A stretch of 64,000 nucleotides of DNA from Roseiarcus sp963784805 (GTDB lineage: Bacteria; Pseudomonadota; Alphaproteobacteria; Rhizobiales; Beijerinckiaceae). Below, piece after piece: positions 18,404 to 27,459 of this stretch (its first letter is position 1; every line of letters begins with the position of its first letter). The notes beneath the pieces are model-generated. The model was not told the origin of the DNA and searched no databases. It saw nothing but the letters and a program-made list of their open reading frames with translations. Made by a program: the position numbers and the translations under genes. Where the stretch lies: the NCBI GenBank assembly GCA_963784805.1, contig CAWASR010000001.1:1-64000 (forward strand). Direction: 5' to 3'.

Positions 18404-19840
18404 TCAGAACACGATTTGTGCAAGTTTAACATCAAGATAATCCCGAATTCCCTCGACTCCGCCCTCGCGCCCCATGCCAGAGAAATTCGTGCCGCCAAAG
18501 GGCGCCTCCGACGCTGCCAGGGCGAAGGAGTTGATACCGACCATGCCGGATTTGAGCTCAGCCACCACGCGCCGGGCGCGGGAGGGCGAGCGGGTGAAGG
18601 CATAGGAAGACAGGCCCATGTCGCACGCGTTCGCCCGCGCGATCGCCTCGTCGTCGCTGCTGAAGGGGGCGATGGCGGCGATCGGACCGAAGTTCTCCTC
18701 GGCCATGACGGGCATGTCGTCGGTGACCTCGGTCAGGACGGTTGGTTCGAAGAAATGTCCGGCGTTGAAGCTGGCGGCGCGTTGGCCGCCGGAGGCGACC
18801 CTGGCCCCGGCTTCGACCGCGCCCGTTACGATCGCCTCGATCTCGGACAGGCGCCGCGCGCTGATAAGCGGTCCCATGCCGACCGCGGGGTCGCGCCCGT
18901 CCCCGAGCTTTATCGCGCGGGCCCGCGCCACGAAACCCTCGACGAAATCGTTGTGCAGGCGCTCGTGTACGTAAAAGCGGTCTGGCGTCACGCAGACCTG
19001 GCCGCAATTGGCGAACTTGGTTGCGACAGCGGCGCTCAACGCGGCCTCGAGATCAGCATCGTCGAAAACGATAAGGGGGGCGTTGCCGCCAAGCTCCATC
19101 GTCACCTTCTTCATCGTGTCGGCGGCGTCGCGGATCATCTGTTGGCCCACGCGGACGGAGCCAGTGAGCGAAACTTTGCGCACCCGCTTGTCGGCCATGA
19201 TCGGTCCGTATGTGTCGCCGGTCGCGCCGACAACGAGATTCACGGCGCCGGCAGGCAGCTTGCCGGCTCGGAGGCAATCGACCATGACCATCGCCGTCCC
19301 AGGGGTCTGGCTTGACGGACGCAGCACGACCGAACAGCCGGCGGCCAGCGCCGGGGCGACCTTGCGGGCGACCAGCGCGGCAGGAAAGTTCCACGCGGTG
19401 AACGCGGCTACAACGCCGACGGGATCGTGCCGCACCTCGAAGCCGCCGCCCGGAACGCGGCTTTCCACGATGCGGCCGTAGATGCGACGCGCTTCCTCAG
19501 CGCACCAGCGGAACTGGTCGATCGCAAGGCCCCATTCGCGCGCCGATTGCGCTAAGGGTTTGCCGGTTTCGGCGGAGATCATGCGCGCGCCCTCGTCGGC
19601 CCGGCGGATCATCTCGTCGGCGACGGCGTGCAGGGCGTCGGCACGGGTGTAGGCTGGGGTGGCGCGCCAGGCGGCAAGGCCGTGGTCAGCTGAGCTGAGC
19701 GCCGCGTCGGTGTCGGCGGCGGAGGCGACCGGCGCCTGCCCAACGGGGCGTTCGGTCGCAGGGCTGAGGACTGGCGCGGTCGCGCCGCCCGATGCCGCGC
19801 GCCAGGTCCCGTCGATGAACAGTCCGAAGCGATCATACAT
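18404..19840 (-). CDS. NAD(P)-dependent aldehyde dehydrogenase, SSADH-like
   Basis: A 478-residue aldehyde dehydrogenase. It has the general base in MELGGNAPLIVF, the catalytic cysteine in KFANCGQVCVTPDR, the cofactor loop LTGSVRVGQQ and the C-terminal motif EAPFGGTNFSGMGREGG. Overall it looks most like the succinate-semialdehyde dehydrogenase group. That group also covers 2,5-dioxovalerate and other sugar-derived semialdehydes. It follows iolG by 3 bases and precedes the aldolase by 9 bases, so it belongs to the same operon. The exact aldehyde is not known. Confidence 0.9.
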   Translation of the reverse strand: MYDRFGLFIDGTWRAASGGATAPVLSPATERPVGQAPVASAADTDAALSSADHGLAAWRATPAYTRADALHAVADEMIRRADEGARMISAETGKPLAQSAREWGLAIDQFRWCAEEARRIYGRIVESRVPGGGFEVRHDPVGVVAAFTAWNFPAALVARKVAPALAAGCSVVLRPSSQTPGTAMVMVDCLRAGKLPAGAVNLVVGATGDTYGPIMADKRVRKVSLTGSVRVGQQMIRDAADTMKKVTMELGGNAPLIVFDDADLEAALSAAVATKFANCGQVCVTPDRFYVHERLHNDFVEGFVARARAIKLGDGRDPAVGMGPLISARRLSEIEAIVTGAVEAGARVASGGQRAASFNAGHFFEPTVLTEVTDDMPVMAEENFGPIAAIAPFSSDDEAIARANACDMGLSSYAFTRSPSRARRVVAELKSGMVGINSFALAASEAPFGGTNFSGMGREGGVEGIRDYLDVKLAQIVF

Positions 19841-19843
19841 GGC

Positions 19844-20851
19844 TCAGGCGACCTCACTGACTTTGACCGTCCGGCCCTCCGCGATGGACTTCATCGCCGC
19901 CTCGGCCAGCGCAAGCGCGAGACGCCCGTCATTGAAGCCGACGTCGGCGGGGGCGCCCCTCTCGACCGCCTTAACGAAGGCGCCAATCTCGGCATCGAAC
20001 GCCTCGCGGTAGCGTTCGATAAAAAAGTGCAGCAGCGGCGCGGCGCGGTCTGTGAAGCCCGCGCCCGACAGCGTCGCGCGGTGGGGGCGGCGGTTATCCG
20101 ACAACGCCATGCCCTTGCTGCCGAACGCCTCAACTTGCTGATCATAGCCGTAGACCGCCTCGCGCGAATTGGTGATGATCGCCTGCTTCCCCGTGGCGGT
20201 CTTTAGAATCACCGTCACTGTGTCGTAGTCGTCGAACCGCTCCATCAGCGCAAGATTGACCATGCGGCTGCCGGTAGCAAAGACCTCGACCGGTTCCTCG
20301 CCGAGGACGTAGCGCGCCATGTCGAGATCGTGGATCGTCATGTCGCGCAGGATGCCTCCAGACGCGGCAATATACGCGTCAGGCGCCATCCCCGGATCGC
20401 GAGAAGTAATGACCACCTGGTGCAGATCTCCGATCTCGCCGCCACGCACCGCGTCGTATAATGCGCGATGGCCGGGGTCGAAGCGGCGCACGAAGCCGAT
20501 CTGAATCGTTAGTTTCGTACCGCGGATCGCCTCGGCGCAGCGATTGACGCGGGCGAGGCTCAGGTCGATCGGCTTCTCACAAAGCGCTGGCTTGCCGGCC
20601 GCGACAGACTGTTCCAGAAGATCGGCATGGGTGTCGGTCGCGGTGGCTATCAGCACGGCGTCGACGTCGGGCGAGGCGAAGACGGCGCCAGCCGAGTCCA
20701 TTAGCGGCGCGCCGGTTTTCGCCGCCACGGCTTCGGCCGCGGAACGGTTGATGTCGAAGACGGCCGCAAGACCGGCCGCCGGGTGCGCGGCGATGTTGGC
20801 GGCGTGCATGGCGCCGATGCGCCCGCAGCCGAGCACAGCGATCCGGATCAT
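19844..20851 (-). CDS. iolG: Inositol 2-dehydrogenase
   Basis: A 335-residue Gfo/Idh/MocA dehydrogenase that oxidises myo-inositol to scyllo-inosose with NAD. The motifs are AVLGCGRIGAMHAANI at the N-terminus, ALCEKPIDLS with the catalytic Lys, IGFVRRFDPGHRALYDA, and RDMTIHDLDMARYVLGE with the catalytic Asp/His. The start was moved to the ATG at 20851 because a GGGAGG site lies 7 bases upstream and the Rossmann motif begins directly. It heads the minus-strand operon and is divergent from iolD. Its closeness to iolD/iolE makes it the likely primary inositol dehydrogenase. Confidence 0.9.
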   Translation of the reverse strand: MIRIAVLGCGRIGAMHAANIAAHPAAGLAAVFDINRSAAEAVAAKTGAPLMDSAGAVFASPDVDAVLIATATDTHADLLEQSVAAGKPALCEKPIDLSLARVNRCAEAIRGTKLTIQIGFVRRFDPGHRALYDAVRGGEIGDLHQVVITSRDPGMAPDAYIAASGGILRDMTIHDLDMARYVLGEEPVEVFATGSRMVNLALMERFDDYDTVTVILKTATGKQAIITNSREAVYGYDQQVEAFGSKGMALSDNRRPHRATLSGAGFTDRAAPLLHFFIERYREAFDAEIGAFVKAVERGAPADVGFNDGRLALALAEAAMKSIAEGRTVKVSEVA

Positions 20852-20958
20852 TGGCTTCCCTCCCAATTCGACTGCCGCAATAGTCATTGCAAAAAAATCA
20901 AATTGTCAATATTCAATGCATGGAAGCAGGATCACCACAACCGCCAAGGGAGGACAGC
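20852..20958. promoter_or_regulatory. Divergent AT-rich control region between iolG and iolD
   Basis: This 107-base gap separates two divergent catabolic operons. It is clearly AT-richer than its surroundings, with a run of seven A, TTGTCAA and repeated TTCAAT/ATTG elements at 20883-20922, and it ends in GGGAGGA, the iolD ribosome binding site. Promoters for both directions and a regulator site, possibly for the RpiR protein at 24506-25378, are expected here. I could not fix -35/-10 boxes. Confidence 0.45.
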
Positions 20959-22809
20959 ATGGGCAAGGTCACGGTTCGTCTGACAATGACGCAGGCGCTG
21001 GTGCGCTATCTGTGCAACCAATTCACCGAGATCGGGGGTCAGCGCGCTCCGCTTTTCGCTGGCGTCTTCGGAATTTTCGGACATGGCAACGTAACCTGTC
21101 TCTCCGAAGCTCTTGAGGCCGTACAGGATCAATTGCCGACCTGGCGCGGCCAGAATGAACAATCGATGGCTTTGGCGGCGATTGCTTTCGCCAAGGCGAA
21201 GCGGCGGCGGCAGTTGATGGTCGCCGTGTCGTCAATCGGTCCAGGCGCGGTCAACATGGTGACCGCGGCAGGCGTCGCCCACGCCAACCGGTTGCCTGTT
21301 CTGCTCATCTCGGGCGACACCTTCGCGAGCCGGGTTCCCGACCCGGTGCTACAGCAAGTGGAACATTTCAACGACCCGACGATCACGGTCAATGACGCGT
21401 TCAAGCCCGTCTCGCGTTACTGGGACCGGATCACACGGCCAGAGCAGATCATCTCTTCACTCCCACAGGCGCTAGCCACGATGCTTGACCCAGCTGATTG
21501 CGGCCCTGCATTCATCGGACTTTGCCAGGACACGCAGGAGGTCGCGTTCGACTATCCCGAGGCGTTCTTCGAACCCACGACGTGGAATGTACCGCGCCCT
21601 CGGGCTGATCGCAAGAAACTTGCCGAGGCGGCAGAACTGCTTAGGTCGGCGGAAAAACCGCTGATCATCTCCGGCGGGGGCGTGCGCTATTCGCTCGCCG
21701 AGGCCGCGGTGGCCCGCTTCGCGCTCGAGCGCGGGATACCGATGGTCGAGACGATCGCTGGAAAAGGCTCAGTTACACATCAGCATCCCGCTCACGCCGG
21801 GCCGATCGGCATTATCGGCTCGACATCGGCCAATGCGCTGGCTTCGCAGGCGGATGTCATCATCGCCATCGGGACGCGGCTTCAGGATTTCACCACTGGG
21901 TCGTGGACGGCGTTCACTCCGACAGCGAGGTTCCTCTCGATCAATACGGCGCGCTGGGATGCCGTAAAACATCGTGCTCTGTCGGTGGTGGGGGATGCGC
22001 TCGAGACGGTTGAAGCGCTTGATCTTGCTCTCGGGACCTGGAAGGCGCCTGCGAACTGGATCGGCAAGGCCCGATCGCTCTTTGCCGAGTGGAACGCGTT
22101 GCTCGACGACAGTCAGGCGCAAACTAACGCGCCGGTTCCGACCTACGCCCAAGTCGTGGGCGTGGTGAACGTCGCCGCTGGCGAGAACGACACGCTGATC
22201 ACAGCTGCGGGCGGTCTGCCGGGCGAAGTGACCAAGGGTTGGAGGGTGAAGAACCCGAATACTTTCGATTGTGAGTTCGGGTTTTCCTGCATGGGCTACG
22301 AAATCGCTGCTGGGTGGGGCAACGCCATGGCTAACGAAGGTCGGGGAACGCCGATCGTCATGGTCGGTGACGGCGCCTACATGATGATGAACTCGGACAT
22401 CTATTCCACGGTGCTTTCGGGTCACAAGATGATCGTCGTTATCTGCGACAATGGCGGCTTTGCGGTAATTAATAGACTTCAACAGTATAAAGGCGTCCCG
22501 GGCTTCAACAACTTGCTGAAAGATTGTCGGGTGAAGCAGCCCTTCTCGGTCGATTTCGCGAAACATGCGGAGGCGATGGGCGCACTGAGCCGCCATTGTG
22601 AGAGCCTCGCCGATCTGCGGGAGGCTCTGGAGTGGGCCAAGGGGAACGACCGCACGACCGTCCTGTCGATCGCTACGGATGCCTACACGTGGATGCCGGG
22701 CGATGCGGACTGGGATGTGGGGGTGCCGGAAGTCTCGGAATGGGAAAGCGTACGCGAAGCTCGCGCGCAACAAGAAATGATCCGCGGCAAGCAGCGCGTC
22801 GGAGTGTGA
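20959..22809 (+). CDS. iolD: 3D-(3,5/4)-trihydroxycyclohexane-1,2-dione acylhydrolase (ring opening)
   Basis: A 617-residue thiamine-diphosphate enzyme that opens the diketo inositol ring to 5-deoxy-glucuronate. The N-terminus RLTMTQALVRYLCNQF, GVFGIFGHGNV, the Glu-containing QNEQSMALAAIAFAK, and the TPP/metal motif VGDGAYMMMNSDIYS followed by ICDNGGF are those of IolD. The start at 20959 is set by a GGGAGGA site 5 bases upstream and the family N-terminus; an upstream in-frame ATG lacks this. iolE follows after 5 bases. iolB and iolC, which would complete the classical pathway, are not in the window. Confidence 0.95.
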   Translation: MGKVTVRLTMTQALVRYLCNQFTEIGGQRAPLFAGVFGIFGHGNVTCLSEALEAVQDQLPTWRGQNEQSMALAAIAFAKAKRRRQLMVAVSSIGPGAVNMVTAAGVAHANRLPVLLISGDTFASRVPDPVLQQVEHFNDPTITVNDAFKPVSRYWDRITRPEQIISSLPQALATMLDPADCGPAFIGLCQDTQEVAFDYPEAFFEPTTWNVPRPRADRKKLAEAAELLRSAEKPLIISGGGVRYSLAEAAVARFALERGIPMVETIAGKGSVTHQHPAHAGPIGIIGSTSANALASQADVIIAIGTRLQDFTTGSWTAFTPTARFLSINTARWDAVKHRALSVVGDALETVEALDLALGTWKAPANWIGKARSLFAEWNALLDDSQAQTNAPVPTYAQVVGVVNVAAGENDTLITAAGGLPGEVTKGWRVKNPNTFDCEFGFSCMGYEIAAGWGNAMANEGRGTPIVMVGDGAYMMMNSDIYSTVLSGHKMIVVICDNGGFAVINRLQQYKGVPGFNNLLKDCRVKQPFSVDFAKHAEAMGALSRHCESLADLREALEWAKGNDRTTVLSIATDAYTWMPGDADWDVGVPEVSEWESVREARAQQEMIRGKQRVGV

Positions 22810-22814
22810 CAGAA

Positions 22815-23714
22815 ATGAAAGCGAAACTTGGAATCGCACCCATTGCATGGTGGAACGACGACCTTGCCGAACTGAGCGACGATGTGTCGCTCGAGGAATG
22901 CCTGCGGCAAGCCAGCGTCGCTGGGTTCACCGGCATGGAAACCGGGCGCCGGTTCCCGATGGACGCGGCGGTGCTCGGGCCGATCTTGGCGCGCTATGGC
23001 ATCTCGGTTTGCGGCGGATGGTTCTCTGGCCTCTTATTGGACGGCGACATCGAGGCCGAGAAGGACCGCATCTTGGAACAGATGTCTTTCTTTAGGGCTG
23101 CAGGCGCCCCGTGCATCGTCTACGGCGAGACCGCACGGTCGATACAGGGCGACCGGGCGAAGCCGCTGGCCGCCAAACCGAAGCTCTCCGAAGACGAGAT
23201 CAGGGTCTACGGCCACAAGATGACGGCTTTTGGCGAATGGTGCGCCGGGCGGGGAATGCCGATTTCTTATCATCACCATATGGCCGCCGTGATCGAAACA
23301 GAGCTGGAACTAGATCTTCTGATGAAGCATTCGGGCGAAGGGTTGCCGCTTCTCTTCGATACAGGCCACATGACCTTTGCCGGAGGCGACTTGCTGCGAG
23401 TGATCGACAAGCACCACGCGCGCATCTCGCACGTTCATACCAAAGACGTGCGTATGGACGTCGTTGGTGCGCTCGACCGGACAAGAGAAAGCTTCCTCGA
23501 CGCCGTGGTGAAGGGCGCATTCACCGTGCCTGGCGATGGCTCGCTCGATTTTGTGAAGATCGTCAAGCGTCTTGCCTCTCACGGCTACCAGGGTTGGTTC
23601 GTGGTCGAGGCGGAACAGGACCCAGTCAAGAGCCCGCCCTTAGAGATGGCGAAGATCGGGCACAAGGAGCTTATGCGAGTGATGGCGGCGGCAGGTTACG
23701 AGGTGGCGCGGTGA
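22815..23714 (+). CDS. iolE: Inosose dehydratase
   Basis: A 299-residue xylose-isomerase-like TIM barrel that dehydrates scyllo-inosose to the diketo sugar used by IolD. Seen are LGIAPIAWWNDDL at the N-terminus, GFTGMETGRRFP, the metal-site text ISYHHHMAAVIE and LLFDTGHMTFAGGD, SHVHTKDVR, and the C-terminal VVEAEQDPVKSPP. The length is normal for IolE. It is translationally close to iolD (5-base gap), and its TGA is 8 bases before the ATG of the broken SDR gene. Confidence 0.93.
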   Translation: MKAKLGIAPIAWWNDDLAELSDDVSLEECLRQASVAGFTGMETGRRFPMDAAVLGPILARYGISVCGGWFSGLLLDGDIEAEKDRILEQMSFFRAAGAPCIVYGETARSIQGDRAKPLAAKPKLSEDEIRVYGHKMTAFGEWCAGRGMPISYHHHMAAVIETELELDLLMKHSGEGLPLLFDTGHMTFAGGDLLRVIDKHHARISHVHTKDVRMDVVGALDRTRESFLDAVVKGAFTVPGDGSLDFVKIVKRLASHGYQGWFVVEAEQDPVKSPPLEMAKIGHKELMRVMAAAGYEVAR

Positions 23715-23722
23715 ATAGCAGC

Positions 23723-24505
23723 ATGGCTGGCAAGATCTGCGTCATCGCAGGGGCGACGCAGGGGTCGGGCGCGGCCATCGCGCGGCGGCTGTGGCGGCGG
23801 GCGGGCGCGGCTGGCGTGGCGGTGACGGGCCGCAATGTGGCGCGAAGCGAGGCGGTATCGCATCCGATTTCCGCAGAGCACGGCACCGCGGCCATGCTCA
23901 TCCACGCCGACTTGGGCTCGGTCGAGGATTGCCGACGCGTGACAGCCGACACCGATCGCCGCTTCGGCCGCGTGGAGGTCCTGGCGAACGCGGGCGCGAT
24001 GACCAATCGGGGAATGATCCTGAACACTCCCCCTGAACTCTTTGACCGCATGTTCGCGGTCAATGTGGGCGGCCCGTTCTTCTTAATGACGGAGGCGATC
24101 AAGTTGATGGTCCGCGGTAGCGTCGAGGGAGCGATCTGTAGTATCGGTTCCATGTGAGCGCTGGCCGGCCAACCGTTCATCAATTGTCAATCCCTACTGC
24201 GCGTTTTCGAAGGCTGCGCTTAGCACGGTTACGACGAACACCGCCTTCTCGGGGCCGGGTAACCGGATCCGCGTAAACCAACTGAACGTGGGCTGGATGG
24301 CCTCGGACAACGAGATTCAGCTACAGACCACCGAGTGTGACGATCCCAACCGGGTTGCATAGGCGGTCGAGAGACTGCCCTTCGGCCGGCCGGTTGATCC
24401 GAAGGAGTGGCGCGGGCAGTGAATTTCCTCGATTCGTACAACTCTGGCTTGATTTGCGGCTCGATTGTGAATTTCGACCAGACTGTGTGGGGCGCCGCGC
24501 TCTCT
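23723..24505 (+). pseudogene. Short-chain dehydrogenase, broken by stops and frameshifts
   Basis: The N-terminal half reads normally: KICVIAGATQGSGAAIAR, LANAGAMTNRGMI, then CSIGSM followed by a TGA at 24155. After the stop the same frame gives ALAGQPFIN. The continuation needs another frame (YCAFSKAALSTVTTNTAFSG, NRIRVNQLNVGWMASDN) that contains a TAG at 24360. A further shift near 24405 gives VARAVNFLDSYNSGLICGS and VNFDQTVWGA, the normal end of this SDR type. The catalytic Tyr-Lys region is changed to YCAFSK. At least two stops and two shifts make it a genuine pseudogene. It overlaps nothing but abuts the 3' end of the RpiR gene. Confidence 0.88.
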
Positions 24506-25378
24506 TCACCTCTGGGTTACGATCGGAATGCGCGGAGAGTCGCGGTTCTTCTGGATTCGCGCCGCCAAAGCAACGGTCAGCGCCTGCGCCAGGCACATCG
24601 GCGCCGCGAGCGAGCGCGAAAAGGTGTATTCATGCTCGGGCACTGCGAACAGCACCCTTGCATTCTTGGCCAGCGGAGACAGCGTGCCGTCGCTGATCGC
24701 TACGATCGGCACGCCGCGCGCAGCGGTCTCTTCCACCACGCTAACAACTTCTCGCGCGTAGAAGCGGAACGAGACGGCGAACAGCAAGTCTTCTGCCCGG
24801 ATGACTTTGGCCATGTGCGTGGCCAGCCCGCCGCCCGGGTCCAAGAGGACGGTGCGCTTGCTGAGCATCGTCAGAACATATCTCATGAGCTCGACGATCG
24901 GGATAGAACGCAGCTGGCCGATCAAGTAGATCGTGTCCGCCTTCTCCATCAGTTCGACGGCATCGGAAATCTGCGCCGAGGAAATTCCCGTCAACAGGTC
25001 TTGCAGCGATGAGATGTCCCGCACCACCAAATTACGCAGGAAGCCCATCTCGCTGAGATTCTCGCACGCGCCAAGCTCGCCTTCCAGAGCCTTGATGCGC
25101 GCGTCGAACCCCGGCGCTGCGGTAGACAGCCGCCGCTGGAACACCGCCTGAAGTTCTTTGAAGCCGCGATATCCGAGCCATTGGGCATGGCGCACCAAAC
25201 TGGAGGCGTGAACACCACATCTTTCGCCAATTGCGCTCACCGAAAGCACTGCGACGTCATTGGGGTTCTGGGTCAGGAAGACCGCGATCTTCTGATAGGA
25301 GTTGCTCATCTGCGGGAAGCGGTCGTGGATCATCCGGATCAATGCTTCATAAGTATCCGGCGCGTCTCCGCCTGCCAT
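24506..25378 (-). CDS. MurR/RpiR family transcriptional regulator
   Basis: A 290-residue regulator with an N-terminal RpiR helix-turn-helix (residues about 1-77, with FLTQNPNDVAVLSVSAIGER and CGVHASSLVRHAQWLGYRGF) and a C-terminal SIS sugar-phosphate-binding domain (about 115-255, with ADTIYLIGQLRSIPIVELM and IVAISDGTLSPLAK). The start at 25378 is preferred over 25420 because GAGGAAGG sits 8 bases before it. Regulators of this type commonly control inositol genes in alphaproteobacteria by sensing a sugar phosphate. It lies between the iol genes and the importer, so it is the likely local regulator. Confidence 0.88.
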   Translation of the reverse strand: MAGGDAPDTYEALIRMIHDRFPQMSNSYQKIAVFLTQNPNDVAVLSVSAIGERCGVHASSLVRHAQWLGYRGFKELQAVFQRRLSTAAPGFDARIKALEGELGACENLSEMGFLRNLVVRDISSLQDLLTGISSAQISDAVELMEKADTIYLIGQLRSIPIVELMRYVLTMLSKRTVLLDPGGGLATHMAKVIRAEDLLFAVSFRFYAREVVSVVEETAARGVPIVAISDGTLSPLAKNARVLFAVPEHEYTFSRSLAAPMCLAQALTVALAARIQKNRDSPRIPIVTQR

Positions 25379-25512
25379 AAGGGCCCCTTCCTCAATCGCG
25401 CCAACAGGCATTGGCGTCATTTCAACGACTTCACAATTCGTGCTGCGCCGGCGGACGGTTGTTCTGTTGTCGCTTCACCACTGTAGCGCTGGCTTGCGGG
25501 CGCCGCAGTTCG

Positions 25513-26310
25513 TCAGGCCGACGAACCTTCGTGCAATTCATGCTGCAGTGTGCTGAGCCCCGCGCCGCCAGCCATGTGGAACATGAGGTTTTCGAGCGTC
25601 AGCTCCGAGCGCGGCGTGTCGAGATCGACCTCGCCGCGCGACAGCACCATGAAATGGTCGCCGACGAGATAGGCGTGGTGCGGGTTGTGGGTGATGAAGA
25701 TCACGCCGATCCCTTGCTCCCGCGCGGCTTGCGCGATGTAGCGCAACACGAGACCCGACTGCGCAACGCCGAGCGCCGCGGTGGGCTCGTCGAGGATGAG
25801 CACGCGGGCGCCGAAATGGATGGCGCGGGCGATCGCCACCACTTGGCGCTGGCCGCCCGAGAGCGTGCCCACCGGCTGTTCGAGATTTTCGAGTTTGATC
25901 CCCATCCGGTGCAACTCGTCCCCCGTATTGGCCCACATCTTGACGGTGTCCAGTCGACGGAACAGACCTCGTCCTTTCACCAACTCTGAGCCGAGGAAGA
26001 AGTTGCGCCACACCGGCAGGAGCGGAACCAATGCGAGCGTCTGATAGACTGTGGCGATACCGAGGTCGAGCGCTTCGCGCGGGGAGGATAAACGCCGAGG
26101 CTGACCGTCCACCAGATACTCGCCCGCGTCATGCGGGAAGAGTCCGGCGATGATCGAGATCAGCGTCGACTTGCCGGCCCCATTGTCGCCCAGGATGCAG
26201 GTCACCTCGCCTTGGCGAACGGTCAGGTTCACGTCGCGGAGCGCGCTAATGGCGCCGTAGTTCTTGCCAATATCCTTGAGCTGGATGATCGGTGTGTCGG
26301 TGAGGGCCAT
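25513..26310 (-). CDS. Sugar ABC importer ATPase, single-domain
   Basis: A 265-residue ATP-binding protein with one nucleotide-binding domain: Walker A GDNGAGKST (about residues 42-50), Q-loop near YQTLALVP, signature TLSGGQRQVVAIARA and Walker B VLILDEPTAALGV, then the switch His in ITHNPHHAY. Most CUT2 sugar importers use a double-domain ATPase of about 500 residues; this one is of the shorter FrcA-like type and presumably works as a homodimer. It is one base from the permease gene and is the last gene of the SBP-permease-ATPase operon. Confidence 0.9.
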   Translation of the reverse strand: MALTDTPIIQLKDIGKNYGAISALRDVNLTVRQGEVTCILGDNGAGKSTLISIIAGLFPHDAGEYLVDGQPRRLSSPREALDLGIATVYQTLALVPLLPVWRNFFLGSELVKGRGLFRRLDTVKMWANTGDELHRMGIKLENLEQPVGTLSGGQRQVVAIARAIHFGARVLILDEPTAALGVAQSGLVLRYIAQAAREQGIGVIFITHNPHHAYLVGDHFMVLSRGEVDLDTPRSELTLENLMFHMAGGAGLSTLQHELHEGSSA

Positions 26311-26311
26311 C

Positions 26312-27364
26312 TCACTTCCCCTTCATGGCGCGTGCGCGGATCCAGGTGTTCACGACAGTGGCGAGCAGCAGCATCGCGCCGACGAAGAACTGGAACCAGT
26401 CCGGGTCCCAGTCGGCGTAGATCACCCCCTCGGTCGTCATGCCGAAGATGAAGGCGCCGAGCGCGGAGCCCACGGCCGAGCCGTAGCCGCCGGTCAGCAG
26501 GCAGCCGCCCACCACCGACGCCGCGATGTAGAGAAGCTCGTTGCCGATGCCGGCCCCGGATTGCACCGTGTTGTAGGCGAAGAGCAAGTGCATGGCCAGG
26601 AACCAGCAACCGAAGCCGACCAGCATGAAAAGCCCGATCTTCACCTGCTTCACCGGCACGCCCACGGCCCGGGCGCTGTCGCCCTGTCCGCCGACAGCGA
26701 AAATCCAGTTGCCGATCTTGGTGCGCAGAAGCACCCAGGTGGCGAGCGCCGTAAAGATCAGCCAATAGAGGATGGCGATGCTGACTTGCGCATGCCCGAT
26801 CATGACGTTGGAGGCAAAAATCGTCTGGAGCGTGTTGAAGCCCGCCATCCCGCTAATGTCGCGGGTCGCCACATTGCCGGTGATGAGCTTGGTGATGGCG
26901 ATGTTGAGCCCCTGCAACATCAGGAAGGTGCCGAGCGTAACGAGGAAGCTGTGCAGCTTGGTCCGGATCAGGAGCCAGCCGTTCAGCGCGCCGATCCCGA
27001 GCGAGAAGAACAACGCAAAGACAACGCCCACCCAGAGGCTGCCGGCGACGTGCGTGGCAAACATCGAGGCGGCGAGAGAGGAGGTCGTCACCGCCACGCC
27101 GGCCGAGAGGTCGAACTCTCCTCCGATCATCAGCAGCGCGACGGCGACGGCCGGGATGCCGATGGTGGCGGCCTGGTAGAGGACCGTGGTGAAGGCCGCG
27201 AACTGCCGGAATGGCGGGGCCATCACCCAGAAAAAGATGAAGACAAGGATCGCTCCTCCGAGCGCGCCCGCCTCAGGCCGCTTCAGAGCGCGCTTCCAGA
27301 GCGCCTCAGCCTGGTACTGTCGCCGCGGCAGCGCCAAGCCGGCTTGTTCGGTGGTCGTCGTCAC
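26312..27364 (-). CDS. Sugar ABC importer permease
   Basis: A 350-residue multi-pass inner-membrane protein of the RbsC/FrcC (BPD_transp_2) family. About nine hydrophobic segments are visible. The family text IGGEFDLSAGVAV and FLVTLGTFLMLQGLNIAI contains the EAA-like contact region. It starts at a GTG (27364) with GGGAGAAG just upstream. It is encoded between the binding protein and the single-domain ATPase, so the three form one importer. Its place beside the inositol genes and the RpiR regulator suggests inositol or a related polyol as substrate, by inference. Confidence 0.9.
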   Translation of the reverse strand: MTTTTEQAGLALPRRQYQAEALWKRALKRPEAGALGGAILVFIFFWVMAPPFRQFAAFTTVLYQAATIGIPAVAVALLMIGGEFDLSAGVAVTTSSLAASMFATHVAGSLWVGVVFALFFSLGIGALNGWLLIRTKLHSFLVTLGTFLMLQGLNIAITKLITGNVATRDISGMAGFNTLQTIFASNVMIGHAQVSIAILYWLIFTALATWVLLRTKIGNWIFAVGGQGDSARAVGVPVKQVKIGLFMLVGFGCWFLAMHLLFAYNTVQSGAGIGNELLYIAASVVGGCLLTGGYGSAVGSALGAFIFGMTTEGVIYADWDPDWFQFFVGAMLLLATVVNTWIRARAMKGK

Positions 27365-27459
27365 GGTCTTCTCCCTGTGACCCCACCGACCGCAGGGAGC
27401 GTCCTCCGGTCGGCGGTCGGCTTCTTTGCTTGGCCGTCATGCCGCGGCCATTCCTGAAC

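Noticed and set aside
17798..19315. Plus-strand frame of 505 codons opposite the aldolase and ALDH genes
   Set aside because: It lies across two well-defined minus-strand genes and shows no family motif.
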